Below are positions 1-8,352 of a DNA stretch of 64,000 bases, in pieces (position 1 is the first letter of the stretch; each line of letters opens with the position of its first letter). The DNA is taken from assembly GCF_035510375.1 (NCBI RefSeq), contig NZ_DATKHG010000013.1, one strand, 5' to 3'. The stretch comes from Paenibacillus_I sp035510375 (lineage in GTDB: Bacteria; Bacillota; Bacilli; Paenibacillales; Paenibacillaceae). The position numbers and the translations under genes are program-made. The notes beneath the pieces were generated by a model that worked only from the letters and a program-made list of their open reading frames with translations, searched no databases and had not been told where the DNA came from.

Positions 1-86
1 TACCTTGAGGCCAGCAGGCAAATATGAAGTTGGTGAGTACGGTTTAAATTTGATCGTCTTCATACGCCAATTATGGCATGATATAA

Positions 87-1297
87 ATGGTGTGTCCAGT
101 TATATTTATCCCGCTCTGTGCGGGTTTACTGAATACTTACTCATTATCACTCGAAAATTGGAAAAACTTCAGGAAAATAGATTCCCCTTTAGACCAACGA
201 GTGTTTTTGGTTGGACCTAATGCATCAGGGAAATCTAACTGGCTAGATGTTTTTCGCTTTTTGAATGATATTGCAAAAGTTGGCGGTGGATTTAAAAAGC
301 TGTAAACGATCGCGGTGGCGTTTCTAAACTTAGATGTTTAGCAGCACGGCAACACTCAGATATTGTAGTTGAGGTCAGTTTAAAACTGTCTGATAGCGAA
401 TGGCGTTATCGCATTGTTTTTACTCAACGAATAATCGGAGGCCATTCAGCGGGAAATACATCTCAACCCAATATGCCAGTGTTGAAAGAAGAAAAGGTTT
501 GGAAAAACAATGTGATTATTGTTGATCGACCGACAACTGAGGATAATGCTGATGAACTTAGAATGACGCAAACGGTTCTTGAGCAAATTAACGCAAATAA
601 AGAATTTAGGGATATTTCAGACTTTTTTGCGAGTGTAAGGTATCTTCATTTGGTGCCGCAACTGGTTAGGGAGCCTGACAGATCAGTCGGACGCTCTTTT
701 GATCCTTACGGTGGCGACTTCCTCGATCAGTTGGCTAAAGCACCAAAACGAACCAGAGAAAGTAGATTGCGTAAAATTCAAGATGCTTTAAAAATCATAG
801 TTCCGCAATTAACTGAGCTGAAATTTGAACAAGATCCGAAGAATGGTTTGCCGCATTTGAAAGGCCTATACGAACATTGGAGAAAAAATGCCGGCTGGCA
901 ATCAGAGGATCAGTTCTCAGACGGAACACTTCGTTTAATAGGTTTATTATGGTCCCTACAAGATGGAGCGGGGCCGTTGCTGATGGAAGAACCAGAGCTT
1001 TCGCTGCATAATGAGGTAGTAAGACATTTGCCGCAAGCCATGGTCAAAGTTATGAAAAAGACAAATCGTCAGCTTTTTATCAGTACACATAGCCACGAAA
1101 TGTTATCAGATGAAGGTATAGCACCTGAAGAGATATTGATGTTAATGCCTACGGCTGAGGGAACACAGATTAAAACCGGAGTACAGGATCCAACTTTGGT
1201 TGCTATCGTAGAAGCTGGAGGATCGGTAGCCGATATCGTCCTTTCAAAAACAAGTCCAATAAAAAATACGCAGCTTGATTTATTTGAATTACTTTAG
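87..1297 (+). pseudogene. Frameshifted AAA-type ATP-binding protein (defence-like ATPase remnant)
   Basis: The reading frame at 87-305 carries a Walker A motif (GPNASGKSN) and ends at a TAA. The same protein continues one frame back from about 299 to 1297 (AVNDRGGVSKLRC onward), so one base appears lost in the A-rich run 294-298. The second part shows a Walker B-like MEEPELSLH and the switch histidine motif STHSHEML, as in SMC/OLD-like AAA_21 ATPases. Residues before about 135 do not look homologous, and a short hairpin (110-124) lies there, so the true start is probably lost. The region is clearly AT-richer than the rest of the window, which suggests transfer. Such ATPases often pair with Toprim-like effectors in phage defence, and the next gene fits that. 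The defence role is inferred. Confidence 0.75.
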
Positions 1298-1309
1298 GGA
1301 CTTGAAATT

Positions 1310-1742
1310 ATGAGAATGAAACCGTTTTGTGTCGCTGTAGAGGGGATAACGGACGAGGCTGTTGCCCGCAGAGTTATGGAATACATTGGCTGCGGTACAT
1401 CTGCGCTCATCAATTCTAGAGGCGGAAAGACTGAGTTGAAAAGGAAAGTTGTACAATATAATTATGCTTCAAAACTTAATCCATGGTTTATTTTAACTGA
1501 CTTAGACTCACCAGAGCGCTGTCCGGTCGAATATGCGCGAGAATGGCTTCCTAATCCCGAACCTGGAATGTGTTTTCGGATTGCTGTGCCACAGTTGGAA
1601 TCTTGGTTAATTGCATCCAGGAGCAGCTTAGCGAAGTATCTACAAATATGCAACATCGCATTGGGATATTGAAGAGGCTAGAAACTATTCTGAAAGTTTG
1701 GACAGATGTATTAGAGCTTTACAACGGTTAAGCCAATATTAA
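1310..1742 (+). pseudogene. Internally deleted Toprim-like partner protein (DUF4276/RloB-like)
   Basis: The N-terminal part (1310-1672) begins KPFCVAVEGITDEAVARRV and contains TDLDSPERC, which matches the glutamate and DxD positions of a Toprim-like fold. It ends early at a TGA after LAKYLQI. The expected C-terminal end is still present in another frame (about 1653-1742: ATSHWDIEEARNYSES, then LDRCIRALQRLSQY and a stop). The middle of the protein, roughly 60-80 residues by my recollection of family length, is therefore deleted with a frame change. It starts 12 bases after the ATPase gene, so the two were one operon. The family name is from memory and should be checked. Confidence 0.65.
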
Positions 1743-1765
1743 ATATCCCTCTATAGCTGTATGAG

Positions 1766-1817
1766 GTCCGGCAGAACGGCAATACTACCAAGTATTAGCC
1801 GTTTTGGCCGGACTTTT
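1766..1817 (+). terminator. Strong intrinsic terminator before lonB
   Basis: A long hairpin has arms GTCCGGC/GCCGGAC, AACGGC/GCCGTT and AATAC/GTATT around a 6-base loop, followed by TTTT. It sits between the decayed ATPase pair and lonB and probably marks the right boundary of the foreign patch. Confidence 0.7.
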
Positions 1818-1835
1818 GTATTGGAGGGGAACCTG

Positions 1836-3539
1836 ATGAATCTGAGTATCGTTTTGATGTTGATTCAAGTGTTTTTCGCGGTCGTGATCGGGCTGTACTT
1901 CTGGAATTTGCTGCGCAACCAGAAAACGAACCGCTCGGCGGTCGACAAGGAGTCGCGCAAGGAGATGGATAAGCTTCGCAAGCTGCGCTCGGTGTCGCTT
2001 ACCAAGCCGCTCTCCGAGAAGACCAGGCCGCAAACGATGCAGGATATCATCGGACAGCGCGACGGGCTTCGCGCGCTCAAAGCCTCGCTCTGCAGTGCCA
2101 ATCCGCAGCACGTCATCATTTACGGCCCGCCGGGCGTAGGCAAAACGGCGGCGGCGCGCGTCGTGCTGGAGGAGGCGAAAAAAAATCCGGCTTCGCCTTT
2201 CCTGCCGGATGCGAAGTTTACCGAGATCGACGCGACGACCGCCCGGTTCGACGAGCGCGGCATTGCCGACCCGCTGATCGGCTCCGTGCACGATCCGATT
2301 TATCAAGGGGCCGGCGCCATGGGCGTGGCCGGCATTCCCCAGCCGAAGCCGGGCGCGGTGACGAAGGCGCACGGGGGCGTGCTGTTTATCGACGAAATCG
2401 GCGAATTGCATCCGATCCAGATGAACAAGCTGCTGAAGGTGCTGGAAGACCGGAAAGTGTTTTTGGAGAGCGCCTATTACAGCAGCGAAGACCATAACAT
2501 ACCTATGTATATCCACGATATTTTCCAGAACGGCCTGCCCGCCGATTTCCGGCTGGTCGGCGCGACGACGCGTTCGCCTCAGGACCTGCCGCCGGCGCTG
2601 CGTTCACGCTGCATGGAGATCTATTTCCGTCCGCTGCTTCCGGAGGAAATCGGCACGATCGCTTCCAATGCGATGACGAAGATCGGGTTTCCCGTCACCC
2701 GGGAAGCGGTTAATGTGATAATGAAGTACGCCACCAACGGCCGGGAGGCGGTCAACGTCGTACAGCTCGCAGCCGGGCTGGCCATGTCCGACAAGCGGGA
2801 GACGATCAGCGCCGCCGATATCGAATGGGTGGTGAACAGCAGCCAAATCCCGCCAAGGCCCGATCGCAAGGTGCCGGGGGCGCCGCAGGTCGGTTTCGTG
2901 AACGGCCTCGCCGTTTACGGTCCGAATATGGGGACGCTGCTTGAGATTGAAGTCAGCGCCATTCCGGCGCGCGGCGGCAAAGGCAGCTTCACCATTACAG
3001 GTGTCGTGGATGAAGAGGAGCTCGGAGGGGGCTCGCGCACGCTCCGCCGCAAAAGCATGGCCAAGGGCTCGGTGGAGAACGTGCTTACCGTGCTGAGACG
3101 TTACGGCTTTCAGCCGCAAAACTTCGATCTGCATATCAATTTCCCCGGAGGGACGCCGATTGACGGTCCGTCAGCTGGGGTCGCAATGCTGACCGCGATC
3201 GCTTCGGCCATTCTCGGCGAGCCTGTCGACAACAAGCTCGCAATGACCGGGGAGGTCGGCATCCACGGCAACGTCAAGCCGGTCGGCGGCGTGCTGGCGA
3301 AGGTGGAGGCGGCATTCCAGGCAGGGGCGGAGACGGTTATCGTGCCGAAAGATAACTGGCAGGACATTTTCCATGGGCTCGAAGGGTTGAAGGTGATAGC
3401 GGCCGAACGGGTCGAGGACGTATTCCGGATGGTCTTTCCGGCGCTCGATCTTCGTGCCGCCGAGCGGGAATCCGCCGCTCCGTCGGAGCTTTTCCCCACG
3501 CCCAGCGTGTCGTATTTGCAGGCGGATTCGGCGGAATGA
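1836..3539 (+). CDS. lonB: ATP-dependent protease LonB
   Basis: This 567-residue AAA+ serine protease starts at ATG 1836 behind a GGAGGGGA ribosome site; the longer frame from 1761 would run through the upstream terminator hairpin and is rejected. An N-terminal membrane segment (residues about 4-26) is typical of LonB and absent from LonA. Walker A GPPGVGKT is at 97-104 and Walker B LFIDEIGE near 185. The protease domain has the catalytic Ser in DGPSAG (S446) and Lys489 in GGVLAKVEA, the usual 43-residue spacing. In B. subtilis LonB acts in the forespore and is encoded next to lonA, as here. The upstream neighbour in Bacillus is clpX; here the decayed defence pair occupies that side. Confidence 0.93.
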   Translation: MNLSIVLMLIQVFFAVVIGLYFWNLLRNQKTNRSAVDKESRKEMDKLRKLRSVSLTKPLSEKTRPQTMQDIIGQRDGLRALKASLCSANPQHVIIYGPPGVGKTAAARVVLEEAKKNPASPFLPDAKFTEIDATTARFDERGIADPLIGSVHDPIYQGAGAMGVAGIPQPKPGAVTKAHGGVLFIDEIGELHPIQMNKLLKVLEDRKVFLESAYYSSEDHNIPMYIHDIFQNGLPADFRLVGATTRSPQDLPPALRSRCMEIYFRPLLPEEIGTIASNAMTKIGFPVTREAVNVIMKYATNGREAVNVVQLAAGLAMSDKRETISAADIEWVVNSSQIPPRPDRKVPGAPQVGFVNGLAVYGPNMGTLLEIEVSAIPARGGKGSFTITGVVDEEELGGGSRTLRRKSMAKGSVENVLTVLRRYGFQPQNFDLHINFPGGTPIDGPSAGVAMLTAIASAILGEPVDNKLAMTGEVGIHGNVKPVGGVLAKVEAAFQAGAETVIVPKDNWQDIFHGLEGLKVIAAERVEDVFRMVFPALDLRAAERESAAPSELFPTPSVSYLQADSAE

Positions 3540-3576
3540 TAAAATAGGGAGTAACACACATAACGGAGGTGCTTGC

Positions 3577-5952
3577 ATGGGACCTGGCAAATGGAAAGGG
3601 CGTCGGCTGCCGCTGCTGCCGCTGAGGGGCCTTCTCGTGTATCCCAGCATGGTGCTCCATCTAGACGTCGGCAGGGAAAAATCGGTCCGGGCGTTGGAGC
3701 GGTCAATGATCGAAGATCATATGATCTTGCTGTGTTCGCAGTCGGAAGTCAACATTGAAGAGCCGACGGAGGAAGATATTTACCGGGTCGGTACGATCGC
3801 GCGCGTCAGGCAGATGCTGAAGCTTCCGAACGGCACGATCCGCGTTCTCGTCGAAGGGGTCGTACGCGCCGAAATTACGGATTATATACCGAATGACGAT
3901 TTCTACGAAGTAACCGTCAAGGAGCTGCCCGAACAGGAGACGACCGATCCGGAGCTTGACGCGCTCATGCGGACCGTGCTCAGCCAATTCGAGCATTACA
4001 TCAATCTGTCGAAAAAGGTGACGCCCGAAACGCTCGCCGCGGTTTCGGATATCGACGAGCCCGGTCGGCTCGCCGATGTCATAACGAGCCACCTGTCGTT
4101 GAAGATTAAAGACAAGCAGGATATTCTCGAGACGGTCGACGTCCGGCAGAGGCTGGAAAAGCTGCTGGACATTCTGAACAATGAGAGGGAAGTGCTCGAG
4201 CTCGAACGCAAAATCAGCCAGCGCGTCAAAAAGCAAATGGAGAAGACGCAGAAGGAATATTATTTGCGCGAGCAGATGAAGGCGATCCAGAAGGAGCTGG
4301 GCGACAAGGAAGGACGCGCCGGCGAGGTGGAGGAGCTGCGTAATCAGCTCGCCGCAGCCGGTGTGCCGGACAGCGTCAAGGAGAAAGTCGAGAAGGAAAT
4401 CGACCGGCTCGAGAAAATGCCGACGTCCTCGGCCGAAGCGGGCGTCATCCGCAACTACATCGATTGGCTGCTGGCCCTGCCTTGGACCAAGCGGACGGAG
4501 GATGTGCTGGATATCGCGGGCGCCGAGGCGATTCTGGATGAGGATCATTACGGGCTCGAGAAGCCGAAGGAACGCGTGCTCGAGTACCTTGCGGTACAGA
4601 AGCTCGTCAAGAAGCTGAAAGGGCCGATTCTTTGTTTGGTCGGGCCGCCCGGGGTCGGCAAAACCTCGATGGCGAGGTCGATCTCCAAATCGCTGGGGCG
4701 CGAATTCGTCCGCATCTCGCTGGGCGGCGTGCGCGACGAGGCGGAAATCCGCGGTCACAGACGGACTTATGTCGGCGCGATGCCGGGAAGAATCATTCAG
4801 GGAATGAAGACGGCGGGAACCGCCAATCCGGTGTTCCTGCTCGATGAAATCGACAAGATGGCGATGGATTTTCGGGGGGATCCGGCATCCGCGCTGCTCG
4901 AGGTATTGGATCCGGAGCAAAACAACACGTTCAGCGACCATTTCGTCGAGGTGCCCTTCGACCTTTCGAACGTGATGTTCATTACGACGGCAAACGCCGT
5001 CCACAATATTCCGCGGCCGCTGCTCGACCGGATGGAAGTGCTTTATATTCCCGGTTATACGGAGCTCGAGAAGCTGCAGATCGCCGAGAAATATTTGCTG
5101 CCGAAGCAAAAGCGCGACCACGGCCTTAAGGAAGAGCAGCTCATTGTGGAGCAGGCCGCGATCCTTCAGGTCATCCGCGAGTATACGCGCGAATCGGGCG
5201 TCCGCAATCTCGAGCAGCAGATGGCGGCGCTGTGCCGCAAGGCGGCGAAGGAGATCGTGGCCGATCCGGAGCGGCAAACGATCACGATCGATACCGGCAA
5301 GGTGAAGGAATGGCTCGGGCCGGGCAAATTCCGTTACGGGCTGGCCGAGCAGGAGGATCAGGTCGGGGCCGTTACCGGCCTGGCGTGGACCGAGGTGGGA
5401 GGCGATACGCTCGTCATCGAGGTCACCGTGATGCCCGGCAGCGGGAAGCTGACGCTCACCGGCAAGCTGGGCGACGTGATGAAGGAATCCGCCCAGGCGG
5501 CCTTCAGCTACACGCGCGCCAAAGCGCATGAGTTGGGCATAGCGTCCGATTTTCACGAGAAGAACGACATTCATATCCACATTCCGGAGGGCGCGATTCC
5601 GAAGGACGGCCCGTCGGCGGGCATCACGATGGCCACCGCGCTCATCTCGGCCCTGACCGGACGTCTCGTTTCCAGGGAAGTGGCGATGACGGGAGAGATC
5701 ACGCTGCGCGGCCGGGTGCTGCCGATCGGGGGCTTGAAGGAGAAGTCGCTTGCCGCCCACCGCGCGGGCATCAAGAAGGTGCTGCTGCCGAAGGATAACG
5801 AGCGCGACCTGCGCGATATTCCGGAGAGCGTGCGGAACGATCTTGACTTCATTCCCGTTTCCCATATGGATGAAGTGCTGAAATATGCGCTTGCCGCGGG
5901 CGATCAGACGGCCGCGCAAGCGCACGGCGATTTGCACGCCGATTTCCATTAG
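3577..5952 (+). CDS. lonA: ATP-dependent protease LonA
   Basis: This 791-residue cytosolic Lon protease degrades misfolded and regulatory proteins. ATG 3577 follows GGAGGT at good spacing; the frame is open further upstream inside lonB, but those residues are not Lon-like. Order: N-terminal substrate domain (LPLLPLRGLLVYPSM onward), a coiled middle (LERKISQRVKKQMEKTQ), the AAA+ module with Walker A GPPGVGKT (356-363) and Walker B FLLDEIDKM, and the protease domain with Ser680 (DGPSAG) and Lys723 (GGLKEKS). Length is normal for the family. It lies 37 bases after lonB and is followed closely by ysxC, so the three probably share transcripts. Confidence 0.96.
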   Translation: MGPGKWKGRRLPLLPLRGLLVYPSMVLHLDVGREKSVRALERSMIEDHMILLCSQSEVNIEEPTEEDIYRVGTIARVRQMLKLPNGTIRVLVEGVVRAEITDYIPNDDFYEVTVKELPEQETTDPELDALMRTVLSQFEHYINLSKKVTPETLAAVSDIDEPGRLADVITSHLSLKIKDKQDILETVDVRQRLEKLLDILNNEREVLELERKISQRVKKQMEKTQKEYYLREQMKAIQKELGDKEGRAGEVEELRNQLAAAGVPDSVKEKVEKEIDRLEKMPTSSAEAGVIRNYIDWLLALPWTKRTEDVLDIAGAEAILDEDHYGLEKPKERVLEYLAVQKLVKKLKGPILCLVGPPGVGKTSMARSISKSLGREFVRISLGGVRDEAEIRGHRRTYVGAMPGRIIQGMKTAGTANPVFLLDEIDKMAMDFRGDPASALLEVLDPEQNNTFSDHFVEVPFDLSNVMFITTANAVHNIPRPLLDRMEVLYIPGYTELEKLQIAEKYLLPKQKRDHGLKEEQLIVEQAAILQVIREYTRESGVRNLEQQMAALCRKAAKEIVADPERQTITIDTGKVKEWLGPGKFRYGLAEQEDQVGAVTGLAWTEVGGDTLVIEVTVMPGSGKLTLTGKLGDVMKESAQAAFSYTRAKAHELGIASDFHEKNDIHIHIPEGAIPKDGPSAGITMATALISALTGRLVSREVAMTGEITLRGRVLPIGGLKEKSLAAHRAGIKKVLLPKDNERDLRDIPESVRNDLDFIPVSHMDEVLKYALAAGDQTAAQAHGDLHADFH

Positions 5953-5971
5953 TTCAGAAAGCAGGAACGCC

Positions 5972-6595
5972 ATGATGAATCGTAGTCAATCCAACGGCTG
6001 GCAGGAATACAAAATTACTTCTGCCGAATTCGTGATCAGCGCCGTGCGACCGGATCAACTTCCAGAGGACGCCTTGCCGGAGATTGCTCTGGCAGGGCGT
6101 TCCAATGTGGGGAAGTCGTCGCTGATCAACAGGATGATCCAGCGCAAGTCGCTGGCGAGAACGAGCTCCCAGCCCGGCAAGACGCAGCAATTAAATTACT
6201 ACCGCATTAACGGGCAATTATATTTCGTCGATTTTCCCGGGTACGGTTATGCCAAGGTGTCCAAGGTGCAGCGCGAGAAGTGGGGCCAGATCATTGAAGC
6301 TTACATTCGGGAGAGGGAGCGGCTGAAGCTGCTGCTGCTCATCATCGACATCAGGCATCCGCCCACTCAGGACGACCGGCTGATGTACGATTGGCTGAAG
6401 CATCACGGAATACCGGTGTGCATCGTGGCCACGAAGTCGGACAAAATACCAAGGGGCAAGTGGGACAAGCACGTAAGAATGGTCAGGGATACGCTGCGAG
6501 CCGAATCGTCCGATCCGGTTGTTTTGTTTTCTTCGGAAACGGGTAACGGAAGAGAGGATTTGTGGGATCTCATCCTGCGGGTAATCGCCGAATAA
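5972..6595 (+). CDS. ysxC: Ribosome-biogenesis GTPase YsxC (EngB/YihA)
   Basis: This 207-residue GTPase is needed for assembly of the large ribosomal subunit. It shows G1 GRSNVGKSS (residues 42-50), G3 DFPGYG and G4 TKSDK, the pattern of the EngB family, at normal length. Two adjacent ATGs (5972 and 5975) follow AGGA; 5972 is used here but either is possible. It starts 19 bases after lonA, the order known from B. subtilis. Confidence 0.95.
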   Translation: MMNRSQSNGWQEYKITSAEFVISAVRPDQLPEDALPEIALAGRSNVGKSSLINRMIQRKSLARTSSQPGKTQQLNYYRINGQLYFVDFPGYGYAKVSKVQREKWGQIIEAYIRERERLKLLLLIIDIRHPPTQDDRLMYDWLKHHGIPVCIVATKSDKIPRGKWDKHVRMVRDTLRAESSDPVVLFSSETGNGREDLWDLILRVIAE

Positions 6596-6795
6596 GGCAG
6601 AAACCCGCTTGACTTGCGTTACAAAACGGAGGATACATGGAAAAAGCATGCGTTCCTCCTTGAAATCCCCGCGATTTCTCTGGAATATGCGGAAATATAA
6701 AGGCTGGCGGGCAGGAAGTTGTCGCGCAAATCGCGTATAATGGTATCAGGCAGAAAGTCATCAAGGTTTAAGATATAAGAATTGAGGAGATTTCT

Positions 6796-7389
6796 ATGGC
6801 TCAACGGTTAGCCACAGAGTATGTGAAGGCCTGTCTGCAGCTCACGGCTCAAGAGATGGCAAGGTTTGTCCGTTTCATGGGAGACCAGAATGTCCGCATG
6901 CAAGTGCGGGTGCTCGAGAACGGCAATCATGAGTTGGCTCTCGTCGACGAAGCAGGTAAGGAAGAAATCCGGCTGATCTTTGAACGGCATGACGATTTGT
7001 TCGTATGCGTACTTTCTTGCCGCCTGGTACACCCTAAGCTAACGAACGCGATGCGCAAGGCGGTATCCCAATTCCGCGGCGACGCGGTCGTCAACCGCAT
7101 CTATCCCAACTACACAATGGTCTATCATTATAAGAAGGGTGCAGTCCACAAAATCGTCGAGCTTTCCGGCGGCGAATCGCGCACGGTCTTTGAGCTGAAG
7201 GATACGCTCGGGCTGCTTGAGCAGACGTTCAACAACCGGCAGATCGAATTCGAGATCGAACGGATTCAATGCGCGGTCAATGAACTGCTCGACCTCCGGA
7301 ACCAATCGAAGGATGCGGAAGAGATCCGGAACATCGATGAGAGGCTGAAGCAGCACACCCGTCAGTTATTTGTTTTCGAGGCGCAATGA
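6796..7389 (+). CDS. Unrecognised conserved-looking protein between ysxC and speD
   Basis: A 197-residue cytosolic protein with an excellent ribosome site (GAGGAGA, then ATG 6796). I do not recognise a domain. The first 120 residues look like a compact alpha/beta fold (RLATEYVKACLQLTAQEMAR, then strand-like VRMQVRVLENGNHEL). The C-terminal third is helical and likely coiled coil (LEQTFNNRQIEFEIERIQCA onward, ending KQHTRQLFVFEAQ). There is no signal peptide or membrane segment. A TATAAT box with poor -35 support lies at 6736-6741. It is a single-gene unit closed by a strong terminator. No function is assigned. Confidence 0.8.
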   Translation: MAQRLATEYVKACLQLTAQEMARFVRFMGDQNVRMQVRVLENGNHELALVDEAGKEEIRLIFERHDDLFVCVLSCRLVHPKLTNAMRKAVSQFRGDAVVNRIYPNYTMVYHYKKGAVHKIVELSGGESRTVFELKDTLGLLEQTFNNRQIEFEIERIQCAVNELLDLRNQSKDAEEIRNIDERLKQHTRQLFVFEAQ

Positions 7390-7409
7390 CGCAATCCTAA
7401 GCCGCATGG

Positions 7410-7445
7410 AATCCGCCGGGAACTTGCCCGGCGGATTTTTTTTTT
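7410..7445 (+). terminator. Intrinsic terminator
   Basis: A perfect 11-base stem (AATCCGCCGGG / CCCGGCGGATT) with loop AACTTG is followed by a run of T to 7445. It ends the 6796-7389 transcript. Confidence 0.92.
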
Positions 7446-7710
7446 GGTGATTTTGAGCTGATGCATGGCACCTTCCGGCCGCCGCAGCTTATAGGATGAA
7501 GATTCTCCAATGTCGGGAAGAATCCGAAAAAAAGTATTGCATTTCTCGTCGATAGATGTTATTTTTATTTTCGTTGAAAACAATATAGGAACCAGGATTC
7601 ACTCAGGACATGTAATGTTGCGAGAGATTATTCCCTCGGGTAGTGAATGACGTAGGTCCTAGCGGATGAAATTTTTACACATTTTATTCCTAGGAAGGGG
7701 GAACCGAAAG

Positions 7711-8109
7711 ATGGAATATTCAACTTTCGGAAGACATGTAGCTGTCGACACTTGGGGTGTAGATTTTGATTTGCTGAACAACGCCGAGTTTCTGCAAGCT
7801 CAGATGGTGGAAGCTGCGGAAGCGTGCGGCGCCACGGTTCTTTCGGTGCAATCCAAGCAGTTTGAGCCTCAAGGAGCGACGGTTCTCGTATTGCTGTCGG
7901 AAAGTCATCTCTCCATTCACACGTATCCTGAGAAAGGTTTTGCCGCCCTGGATTGCTATACCTGCGGCGAGACGGTCGATCCGCAAGTCGCGATCGAGCA
8001 TATGCTTTCCGTACTGAAGCCGAAGGCGACGCACGCAAAGAAGCTTGTACGCGGTATGGGAGAATTGAAAGTCGTCGAACCTCAATTAAAACAAGAACAG
8101 CTGGTGTAA
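7711..8109 (+). CDS. speD: S-adenosylmethionine decarboxylase proenzyme SpeD
   Basis: This 132-residue pyruvoyl enzyme makes decarboxylated S-adenosylmethionine, the aminopropyl donor for spermidine synthesis. The self-cleavage site is visible as LSESHLSIHTYPE: cleavage between Glu and Ser gives beta and alpha chains and turns the Ser into the pyruvoyl group. The DCYTCGE motif supplies the conserved catalytic Cys. Length and motif order match the short Bacillus-type SpeD. ATG 7711 follows GGAAGGGGGAA; the 15 residues open upstream are not conserved. It is flanked by terminators on both sides, so it is monocistronic. Confidence 0.95.
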   Translation: MEYSTFGRHVAVDTWGVDFDLLNNAEFLQAQMVEAAEACGATVLSVQSKQFEPQGATVLVLLSESHLSIHTYPEKGFAALDCYTCGETVDPQVAIEHMLSVLKPKATHAKKLVRGMGELKVVEPQLKQEQLV

Positions 8110-8126
8110 CGGTGCCGGCATAACCC

Positions 8127-8161
8127 GTAGCCATGGCGGATTGCCATGGCTACTTTTTTTT
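8127..8161 (+). terminator. Intrinsic terminator of speD
   Basis: A perfect 11-base stem (GTAGCCATGGC / GCCATGGCTAC) with loop GGATT is followed by eight T. Confidence 0.93.
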
Positions 8162-8300
8162 CGCCTGGGTGGCTTGGCCGTTTATGCGGCTTCGCCGACA
8201 GGCGGTCACCGGTATAAACGACGGCCCAGGTGTTCAGAATAAAAAGGAAATCCGTTTTCATATAATTTTCAAAAATGTATCCAAACCGGCATTCGATCTG

Positions 8301-8309
8301 TGGTACAAT
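8301..8309 (+). promoter_or_regulatory. Candidate extended -10 promoter of the hem operon
   Basis: TGG followed directly by TACAAT forms an extended -10 element 44 bases before the hemA ATG. No good -35 box is seen at 17 bases, which is acceptable for extended -10 promoters. It lies in the only spacer between the speD terminator and hemA. Confidence 0.5.
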
Positions 8310-8352
8310 ACTTTATAGTGATTATAATCAGCGCGGAAAGGCGGTGACGCGT

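Noticed and set aside
287..305. Programmed -1 frameshifting as the default reading of the ATPase gene
   Set aside because: The heptamer T-AAA-AAG is imperfect and the neighbouring gene is also broken, so mutation is the simpler explanation.
3703..5973. A 756-codon open frame antisense to lonA
   Set aside because: It lies wholly opposite lonA, arises from the GC-rich codon pattern, is Arg/His/Leu-rich and has no family features.
7537..7565. Promoter TTGCAT-N17-TATTTT before speD
   Set aside because: Only three and four of six matches; not strong enough to list.
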